Source of the DNA: Candidatus Opimibacter iunctus
GTDB lineage: Bacteria > Bacteroidota > Bacteroidia > Chitinophagales > Saprospiraceae
DNA length: 37,579 nucleotides
Reading direction: 5' to 3'
Assembly: GCA_016716665.1 (NCBI GenBank)
Contig: JADJVH010000021.1
Coordinates: 1 to 37,579, forward strand
The position numbers were made by a program, and so were the translations under genes. Shown here piece by piece: positions 31,826 to 37,579 of the stretch (position 1 is its first letter; each line of letters begins with the position of its first letter). Below the pieces are notes generated by a model that was not told the DNA's origin, searched no databases, and saw only the letters and a list, made by a program, of their open reading frames with translations.

Positions 31826-32929
31826 ATTCACCCAGTCTGCAACAAATAAATTTGTTGACCTCGTCCCATTGTTATTCCTGTTGGAAGAGAAAGAGATCTT
31901 CTTGCCGTCGGGGCTAAACATTGGAAACGAATCAAACGTCTTGTCAAAAGTGACTTGCTCGAGGCCTGTGCCATCGAGGTTGATGGTATAGAGATTGAAC
32001 TGGTAACCGCGCGGCGCTGCGTGATTGGAGGAGAAGATGATTTTATTGCCATCAGGTAAGAAGAATGGGGCCCAGTTGGCTTTGCCAAGGTGCGTCAACT
32101 GGCGGAGTTCGCTACCATCAGCATTGCAGACATAGAGTTCCATATTCGTTGGAGCAACGAGGCCTTCAGCAAGGAAACTTTTGTATTCGGTGATTTCTTC
32201 AGGCGTTTTCGGGCGGGATGAACGGAATACGATTTTGCTTCCGTCAGGAGAGAAAAATGCACCTCCGTCATAGCCAAGCTGGCTTGTCAGTTGTTTGACG
32301 TTTGATCCATCAATATCCATGGTATAGAGTTCAAGGTCACCGCTGCGTAGACTTGTAAAAACGATCTTATCGCCTTTGGGGGAGACTGTTGCTTCGGCAT
32401 CATAGCCTGGTGAATTGGTCAGTTGCTTCTTGATATTGCCTTTGAGGTCTGCCACAAAAATGTCAAAGTCAGGATAGATTGCCCAGACATACTTGCCATC
32501 TGTGCGGCGCTCCGGGACAGGTGGACAGGCTTCATTTCCCAAATGGGTACTTGCGTAAAGAATGGTTTTGTTGCCAGGCATGAAATAGGCGCATGTAGTC
32601 CTGCCTTTGCCGGTAGAGACCAGATCAGGTATATCGCTGGGCTTACCAGGATGGCGGGTGTCGATGACAAACATCTGGTCGCAATGCGCATTCCATTCTT
32701 CGCGGGTAGCCTGGAAGACCAGCTTCTTGCTGTCAAAACTCCAGTATGCCTCTGCATTGTCACCTCCGAAGGTCAGTTGACGGATATTGGCGAGGTGCTT
32801 TTCTCCCGGATAACGCAGTGAATCTGAGGGCACTGGAACGATGTGGGCATCCTGAGCCTGGATAGAAAGTGTCCATATAATAGAAAAGAGCAGCATCGCA
32901 ACTGGTCTTAAAAAGGCAATTCGGTTCAT
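31823..32929 (-). CDS. Secreted TolB-like beta-propeller protein
   Basis: 368 residues from MNRIAFLRPVAM, with a signal peptide (about 1-25, ending IQAQ). At least six PD40/TolB-type blades follow, each with a phrase like 'ATVSPKGDKIVFTSLRSGDLELYTMDIDGSNVKQLT' or 'PMFSPDGKKISFSSNR'. This is a six- or seven-bladed propeller, located in the periplasm or on the outer surface. Such proteins bind partners or substrates; no catalytic role is seen. The longer frame to 32986 adds residues with no signal and is not preferred. A -7 box TATATTTG lies at 32948-32955. Divergent from the M28 peptidase, with which it may share a promoter region. The stop codon belongs to a heptamer array. Confidence 0.9.
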   Translation of the reverse strand: MNRIAFLRPVAMLLFSIIWTLSIQAQDAHIVPVPSDSLRYPGEKHLANIRQLTFGGDNAEAYWSFDSKKLVFQATREEWNAHCDQMFVIDTRHPGKPSDIPDLVSTGKGRTTCAYFMPGNKTILYASTHLGNEACPPVPERRTDGKYVWAIYPDFDIFVADLKGNIKKQLTNSPGYDAEATVSPKGDKIVFTSLRSGDLELYTMDIDGSNVKQLTSQLGYDGGAFFSPDGSKIVFRSSRPKTPEEITEYKSFLAEGLVAPTNMELYVCNADGSELRQLTHLGKANWAPFFLPDGNKIIFSSNHAAPRGYQFNLYTINLDGTGLEQVTFDKTFDSFPMFSPDGKKISFSSNRNNNGTRSTNLFVADWVN

Positions 32930-32947
32930 ATGTGTATTTTTACCTTG

Positions 32948-32955
32948 CAAATATA
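32948..32955 (-). promoter_or_regulatory. -7 box of the TolB-like gene
   Basis: TATATTTG on the minus strand matches TAnnTTTG exactly, about 18 bp before the ATG at 32929. Confidence 0.45.
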
Positions 32956-33004
32956 GGCCGATGATGGCCTTTACTTTATACCTCACAACATGGAATTTAT
33001 ACCT

Positions 33005-34252
33005 ATGGCCAATCTCCTCAAGAAAACCCTGGCCTTCAGTGTTCTGGTCGTTTTCATTTCTTGCAGCTCCACAAAGTGGTCTGCCTCAGGTGTTGACACT
33101 GATCAGATGTATGCTGATGTAGCTTATCTCGCTGATGACAAACTCGAAGGCAGGACCTTTGGGTCAAAAGGCGAAACCAAAGCTGGTGATTATATCGCCA
33201 AACGATTTAAAACCCTTGGTTTGAAGCCAATGGGTGAAAACGGGACCTGGTTTCAATCCCTGACCGTTAAAAATCCTAATCCACATAGTGTTGACTTTGC
33301 CCAGAAAGGCGATGAAGGAAGCAAGACAGACAGGAATGTCATTGGATATCTCGATCATGGAGCTCCGTATACAGTGGTGCTGGGGGCGCATTATGACCAC
33401 CTGGGTTATGGCGAGTTTGGTTCATTGTATGTCGGCCCTCCGGCTATCCACAATGGTGCAGATGATAACGCCAGTGGGGTAGCGATGATCCTCGAATTGG
33501 CTCAACGCCTGGGCAACGAAAAAGAATTCAATTACCTGATCATCGCCTTTACCGGTGAGGAGAATGGATTATGGGGTTCAAATTATTTCTGTAAAAACCC
33601 AACTTATGACATGAGCAAAGTCACTGCGATGATCAACTTTGATATGGTTGGGCGACTGCATGACAACAAGTTGGCGATCAACGGAACGGGTACTTCCCCT
33701 GTATGGCCAAGGCTTATCGAAGAATCAAATGTGTTTGATTTTAAAATCACCTCTGAAGAGACAGGTATAGGCCCATCAGATTACACTTCTTTTTACCTGA
33801 TTGATATTCCTGCGATTCATTTTTTCACAGGCGCACATGAAGATTATCACAAGCCATCTGATGATATCCAGCTCATCAATGCCCAGGGTATGGGTATGGT
33901 CGCAGATATGGTGAGCAAGATGATCAAGATGATGGATGAAAAACAAAAACTTGTTTTTTCCAAAACCAAAGATCCTGATCCTTCTTCTACGCCAAGTATG
34001 GAAGTGACACTGGGCGTCCTGCCTGATTACCTCTATGATGGTAACGGAATGCGCATCGATGGTGTACGCGAAGGCAAGCCGGCAGCGATTGCCGGGATGC
34101 TCAAGGGAGATATCATCATCAAGCTCGGTGATACGGAGATCAAGGACATCTATGTATACATGGGAGCACTCAGCAAATTCCACAAGGGAGACAAGACTAC
34201 ACTCGTGGCATTGAGGGATGGAAAGGAAGTTGAGTTTAATATCCAATTCTGA
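33005..34252 (+). CDS. M28-family metallopeptidase lipoprotein with PDZ domain
   Basis: 415 residues from MANLLKKTLAF. The signal peptide ends in the lipobox VFISC (Cys20), so it is a lipoprotein. The M28 zinc residues are visible: GAHYDHLG (about 127-134), GADDNASG (151-158), TGEENGLWGS with the catalytic Glu pair (about 183-192), NFDMVGR, and the last His in AHEDYHKPSDD. A PDZ-like domain (GVREGKPAAIAGMLKGDIIIKLGDTEI) closes the protein. Such enzymes are aminopeptidases or other exopeptidases in the envelope. The Met codons at 32990 and 33005 are both possible; 33005 places the Lys-rich signal-peptide start correctly. It ends 335 bp before the convergent lipoprotein gene. Confidence 0.93.
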   Translation: MANLLKKTLAFSVLVVFISCSSTKWSASGVDTDQMYADVAYLADDKLEGRTFGSKGETKAGDYIAKRFKTLGLKPMGENGTWFQSLTVKNPNPHSVDFAQKGDEGSKTDRNVIGYLDHGAPYTVVLGAHYDHLGYGEFGSLYVGPPAIHNGADDNASGVAMILELAQRLGNEKEFNYLIIAFTGEENGLWGSNYFCKNPTYDMSKVTAMINFDMVGRLHDNKLAINGTGTSPVWPRLIEESNVFDFKITSEETGIGPSDYTSFYLIDIPAIHFFTGAHEDYHKPSDDIQLINAQGMGMVADMVSKMIKMMDEKQKLVFSKTKDPDPSSTPSMEVTLGVLPDYLYDGNGMRIDGVREGKPAAIAGMLKGDIIIKLGDTEIKDIYVYMGALSKFHKGDKTTLVALRDGKEVEFNIQF

Positions 34253-34279
34253 TCAACAGTAAAAAGGTGATCATCTGAA

Positions 34280-34518
34280 TTCGGTTTTGCGCCTACGGGG
34301 CAAGATTTGAATTACTAATCCTATGGCTACCAACCTGGAGCCCCGATGGGGCAATGATATTCATCAAGTTAAAGGGGAATGCAGGTATCAATGGCACTAT
34401 GGGGCAATGATGTTGATCTATGTATCTTGTAATTTGATCATCAAGGCCCCGTAGGGGCTAAAGGTTGGTAGCAAGCAAGCCACCGAAAACCTCATATTGC
34501 CCTGTAGGGGCAAAACCA
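34280..34518. repeat. Nested inverted-repeat element with REP-like palindromes
   Basis: Outer arms: GGTTTTGCGCCTACGGGGCA (from about 34283) pairs with 34496-34516 with few mismatches. Inner arms: GCTACCAACC...GCCCC (34327-34344) pairs with GGGGC...GGTTGGTAGC (34454-34471). Inside and between are short palindromes of one form: GCCCCGATGGGGC, GCCCCGTAGGGGC and GCCCTGTAGGGGC. The whole 240-bp piece can fold back on itself, like a REPIN. No gene is seen in this stretch. Confidence 0.75.
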
Positions 34519-34547
34519 AAAGGGTGCATCACCTGATGCACCCTTTT
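34518..34547. terminator. Bidirectional terminator between the M28 and lipoprotein genes
   Basis: AAAAGGGTGCATC (34518-34530) pairs with GATGCACCCTTTT (34535-34547) around a 4-base loop, a perfect 13-bp stem with A and T runs, placed between two convergent genes. Confidence 0.92.
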
Positions 34548-34585
34548 CTCAACCTATAACCAGAAATGTAATTCTTGGTACCTTC

Positions 34586-35761
34586 TCAATAAGAGAAGTT
34601 CGCATTTCGGATTTCATTGACAAATTTTGGTTTCAGTCCTCTAAAGGCATCACGGATCAGATCACTTTCTGAAGGGAAAGGCAGAGGTTGTATCCGGGCG
34701 CGCATATTTGGATCCAGGGCGCGGTCATCACCGATGATATTACGGGCCACATGGCTGAAAATCTCTTCTACTTCGATGTTCTCTGAGCAGATTTGTTGCC
34801 CTGTATGCTCATTGACGATCTCCACTCTTGAACGTACAAGGGCTTTTTTAGATTGCGCCAGTTCGAGGACGGTAGCATTTACCCTGACGAGCTTGTCACG
34901 TTTGACATCATTGCCCAGTGAATCTTTGAGGACATTGCCCCTCGCATCAAGCACATATTCCCAACCATCCACTATTTCCTTGGAATAATCCGCGCGTCGT
35001 TCTTGTCCGCCATCAGGGGTCACATAGATTTCCTGGATTTTGAGTTTGATAGAATAATCAGGTACGAGCCCATCCACGGCAGATAAGTAGAAGCGGTTCC
35101 AGTCCCCGTTGTTCCTGGCAAAATCATTGACCAATAGCTCATCCACCACACTGTTGGGAATAAAGGCCTGGCTGTTGTTTTCTACGGCGACGATGATGTG
35201 GTTGATGCCCAGTTGGCGCATTTCTTCCTTGAGTTCAGGACGTACATAGTCGGCGTTGATGGATCTCATGCGGTTGAGCAGGTCATACGCTTCCCGGGCA
35301 GAGGCCTTGTTACCGGCTCTGGCGGCTTTGACCAGTTCGATGAGTCGGTTCTCATATAGGCTTACCAGCTTGTCTTTTGCTTCACTGATGATCTTGTCGG
35401 TTTGGACAAAAGTGAATTTCGCCTGATATCCGTTTTCACTGACCAGGGGGAGTAGAGGTTCTATCCGGTCTTGCCTGGATTGGATATTGTTCGCAGTACG
35501 GATGATAGCCTCCCAGTCTGCTGCCCGATTAGAGTTGCTCCATGCATCGATGGAAGCCATATCCTGGCGTGTAATTTTCTCAAACCCTTTCTCCAGGGCG
35601 ATCACATATTCTTCTTTTTTCTTTTTCTTGCCTGCGAGTTTTTGTGTGGCCAGCCGGATAGCTCCATCGTAGTCACCGCTTTCGACCATTTTGTCAACAG
35701 AAGCGCAAGAGGTAAGAAGGCTTAGGCTTAAGCTAAGGCTGATGTAGATTAGATTTTTCAT
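34586..35761 (-). CDS. Lipoprotein of unknown function
   Basis: 391 residues. The signal peptide MKNLIYISLSLSLSLLTSC ends in a lipobox (LLTSC, Cys19), and its LSLSLSL core is itself a low-complexity DNA repeat. A helical N-terminal half (SVDKMVESGDYDGAIRLATQKLAGKKKKKEEYVIALEKGFEKI..., about 23-160) resembles TPR-like helices. The C-terminal part is beta-rich (SIKLKIQEIYVTPDGGQERRADYSKEIVDGWEYVLDARGNVLKDSLGN..., LVRVNATVLELAQSKKALVRSRVEIVNEHTGQQI). It is probably an outer-membrane-anchored periplasmic protein. No family can be named with confidence. Convergent with the M28 gene. Confidence 0.8.
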   Translation of the reverse strand: MKNLIYISLSLSLSLLTSCASVDKMVESGDYDGAIRLATQKLAGKKKKKEEYVIALEKGFEKITRQDMASIDAWSNSNRAADWEAIIRTANNIQSRQDRIEPLLPLVSENGYQAKFTFVQTDKIISEAKDKLVSLYENRLIELVKAARAGNKASAREAYDLLNRMRSINADYVRPELKEEMRQLGINHIIVAVENNSQAFIPNSVVDELLVNDFARNNGDWNRFYLSAVDGLVPDYSIKLKIQEIYVTPDGGQERRADYSKEIVDGWEYVLDARGNVLKDSLGNDVKRDKLVRVNATVLELAQSKKALVRSRVEIVNEHTGQQICSENIEVEEIFSHVARNIIGDDRALDPNMRARIQPLPFPSESDLIRDAFRGLKPKFVNEIRNANFSY

Positions 35762-35848
35762 GGTTTTGTTCGTTTGATTAATAGCTTGACGGAAAGTTGG
35801 GGGTATGGGTTTCTTAAGAAGTGTTAAAGTAAATTAGAAATCCGTTAA

Positions 35849-35925
35849 TGTGAGCTATCAGCTATCAGTTACCAGCCGTCAGCTACCAGCTACCAGTAGC
35901 CAGTGTGCAAGTTTGCAGTCAGCAC
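35849..35925. repeat. Heptamer array upstream of the lipoprotein gene
   Basis: GTGAGCTATCAGCTATCAGT then TACCAGC/CGTCAGC units in 7-bp steps, then CAAGTTTGCAGTCAGC. It lies between two minus-strand genes, about 90 bp upstream of the lipoprotein start and 480 bp from the other gene's stop. Confidence 0.75.
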
Positions 35926-35945
35926 ATACCCCCTGGCCCCCTAAA

Positions 35946-36145
35946 GGCTAGCGTTTATAAATAATTGGGATTTGGCAAGCTTTTACATTTCCGTAGGAAA
36001 TAACAAACGCCGCTGGATGGAGTTCTCTCCGCCAGCTGTATGATTCCAATTGAGGATTCCTTTGGGTATTCAATCTTGGTATTCATTCGTTGGCGGAGAG
36101 AACACTTCGACTTCGCTTATCGCACCGCTCCATCCAACGGCCGAT
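35946..36145. repeat. Dispersed repeat copy 2, with a broken inverted copy beside it
   Basis: 35946-36085 repeats the element at 8612-8756 (shared AACGCCGCTGGATGGAGTTC, CTCTCCGCCAGC, ATGATTCCAATTGAG). From 36091, GTTGGCGGAGAGAAC and CTCCATCCAACGGC are the reverse complement of the core, split by a 24-base insertion (about 36106-36129). The remaining gap 36146-36408 holds no gene I can support. Confidence 0.75.
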
Positions 36146-36408
36146 GGCAGATCAAAATCAGGTATCCTTCATTGGTTTGCAGAGGGAACCACCTCCCTAT
36201 TTAAATGTGTATAAACGTTAGCACTAAAGGGGGTAAACACAATTATCTATTTTGGTGGCGCAGCTAGTTGTGCGCAGTTATCAGACCGCAGCAGGTTATC
36301 GTCAAGGGATAGTTTTAATAAAATTCAAAGGTGAACATTTAATTCTGCGGACCAAACTGATTTAGCAGGGAATGCCTATAAAAAATAGCCTGACAGGTGT
36401 TCCTAGTT

Positions 36409-37188
36409 TTAGAAGGTTCTGATTGCACGCACTGCCCGTGGGCCTCCCTTGAGTTCATGGTAGCCAAAGCCATTGCCACAGTTGGGGAAGTAGACAGTGA
36501 ATGCGTTATCAATGTTATGTTCAGTGGAATTCCAATAGCTCACCTCGGTAAACCCACCTACAAGAGCCTGATTCTGGCAGAGTAGGGTCAATTCGTTATT
36601 ACTGGGCAGATACCAGTCCGTAAAGCCATTGTACAATAGTTCGTCGCAGATCCTGGCGGCAATACCTGGAATACTGCATCCAGCCAGGATTATATTGGTA
36701 TTTGCCTGGCCTGCTCCAAGGTCAGATGAAGTTCCCCCGATTCCAGTGCCATGGCAACCCCATTGGGCGAGGCCCTGGTCTTCAAGCGTACTGATCAATC
36801 CATGAGTCTCGCCGACGACGTAACCGGGATCACCTGGTTGAAAAATGTAGAAGATGATACCCCCTTCGTATGTATCGCCTAAGCCAGGGGGAGGCGGTGG
36901 GGTGGCCTCACCACCGATCATGTTGGTCCATGAGGTGCCGTTAAAGAGCTGCATTTCGCCATTCGGGCCGCAATTGGTGCACCAGATCATTAATCCGGCA
37001 ACAGGATCAGCAATTCCGTTCCGCTGTGTATAGGTCATTCTGGGGGGCAAAAGACCCTGTGTGTTTGAGGAGATGTCAAGCGCAGCGGAATTGGCCGGCG
37101 TTGTCGTGCCGATGCCTACCTGACTATAGGTCAGTTGGGCGTATATCAACAGGCAGGATGCCAAAGTTATTCGAATAGCCTTTTTCAT
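36409..37188 (-). CDS. Secreted DUF1566-like protein with QVGIGTTTP N-terminus
   Basis: 259 residues from MKKAIRITLASCLLIYAQLTYS, a clear signal peptide. QVGIGTTTP then PANSAALDISSNTQGLLPPRMTYTQRNGI is a signature found at the start of many secreted Bacteroidota proteins. A Pro-rich linker (about 95-101) leads to a DUF1566/Lcl-type domain: YEGGIIFYIFQPGDPGYVVGETHGLI, ICDELLYNGFTDWYLPSNNELTLL, VSYWNSTEH and the final KGGPRAVRAIRTF. Surface or carbohydrate-related roles are suspected in the family, not proven. Longer starts at 37197 and 37239 exist in the frame, but only 37188 begins with the Lys-Lys of a signal peptide. No sorting domain is visible at the C-terminus. Confidence 0.85.
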   Translation of the reverse strand: MKKAIRITLASCLLIYAQLTYSQVGIGTTTPANSAALDISSNTQGLLPPRMTYTQRNGIADPVAGLMIWCTNCGPNGEMQLFNGTSWTNMIGGEATPPPPPGLGDTYEGGIIFYIFQPGDPGYVVGETHGLISTLEDQGLAQWGCHGTGIGGTSSDLGAGQANTNIILAGCSIPGIAARICDELLYNGFTDWYLPSNNELTLLCQNQALVGGFTEVSYWNSTEHNIDNAFTVYFPNCGNGFGYHELKGGPRAVRAIRTF

Positions 37189-37295
37189 TACAGACATTTT
37201 TAGGAGAGGAATTGGACGTCTGACATATGCGTATTTCAATACGCCTTCACTTTTGAAGATTGCGACTAATATCGGCGGTCAGGGATTTAATACAA

Positions 37296-37436
37296 ATGAT
37301 CAACGTCAGTGCTGACGATGATGAGGAACAGGGATTGTACAGGGTGATGAAGGAGGCTATCGGTGACCAGCTAATAAAGCCCCGATGCGTCTATAATGAT
37401 AAACTTGGAGGTGCGAACCTACCACAAGCATTATAA
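37296..37436 (+). CDS. Possible small ORF, 46 residues, unrecognised
   Basis: A frame of 46 codons (MINVSADDDEEQGLYRVMKE onward) ends at TAA 39 bp before the secreted-protein start. The amino-acid mix (acidic N-terminus, then a Lys/Arg segment) is plausible, but there is no clear ribosome-binding site or family. It may be a remnant. The gap 37189-37474 otherwise shows nothing. Confidence 0.2.
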   Translation: MINVSADDDEEQGLYRVMKEAIGDQLIKPRCVYNDKLGGANLPQAL

Positions 37437-37474
37437 TTTCAAATCTTAGTATTTTTATCAAAATCTAAGCTCCA

Positions 37475-37579
37475 ATGCGACCAAAGAAACTGATAGTATT
37501 AATTGTCCTCCTGCAGATGTCCTGGAATATGTCTTCGCAGTCAGAAATGCAGAGGACGCATTTTGGGTTTTCAGTGACA
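37475..37579 (+). CDS. Secreted protein, N-terminal part only (continues past window end)
   Basis: 35 codons are visible. MRPKKLIVLIVLLQMSWNMS is a signal peptide with two basic residues, followed by SQSEMQRTHFGFSVT, which looks like the first strand of an outer-membrane or beta-rich secreted protein. The frame is open to the last base of the window. Too short to name. Confidence 0.7.
   Translation, partial: MRPKKLIVLIVLLQMSWNMSSQSEMQRTHFGFSVT

Overview
The window looks like a chromosomal segment of a Bacteroidota bacterium, most likely of the Saprospiria/Chitinophagia type; I cannot name a genus. The signs are type IX secretion sorting domains (a type A tail on the 6700 gene, a gliding-motility type B tail on the 20163-23874 gene), a secreted protein starting with the QVGIGTTTP signature, promoter -7 boxes of the TAnnTTTG type, Bacteroidota-type families (DUF4159, DUF3467, DUF1566-like, AsmA-like) and a fatty-acid 2-hydroxylase relative expected in sphingolipid makers.

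Layout. 1-1.6 kb: the end of a GH16 glycosidase, then an IS200-like/RAYT transposase among REP-like palindromes. 1.6-6.4 kb: two tandem fatty-acid desaturases, a possible small RNA, an SDR and a membrane protein. 6.7-11.2 kb: a secreted beta-helix protein, a fatty-acid hydroxylase-like enzyme and a small secreted protein, separated by dense heptameric repeats. 11.5-14.4 kb: a tight operon DinB-TANGO2-ATP-grasp-LysE. 14.5-17.5 kb: icd, ruvB and a Pycsar-effector-like membrane protein. 17.5-23.9 kb: an AsmA-like protein and a large adhesin-like T9SS protein broken by two frameshifts. 24-30.7 kb: DUF3467, a secreted protein, adenine deaminase, PspC, DUF4159, rsmE and rseP. 30.7-31.4 kb: two tRNA-Leu genes followed by a triplicated hairpin unit that copies the 3' end of the second tRNA. 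31.4-37.6 kb: envelope and secreted proteins, including a TolB-like protein, an M28 peptidase, a lipoprotein and a DUF1566-like protein.

Most genes are ordinary housekeeping or envelope genes. The unusual content is non-coding. Several families of degenerate tandem repeats with different sequences almost all share a 7-bp period. They fill the spaces between convergent genes and often begin exactly at a stop codon, in the same orientation relative to the gene they follow. The tRNA-Leu 3'-end hairpin units are a second structure that I cannot assign to a known family. Three frameshifts (one in the DinB gene, two in the T9SS gene) all look like one-base losses in homopolymers and may be sequencing errors.
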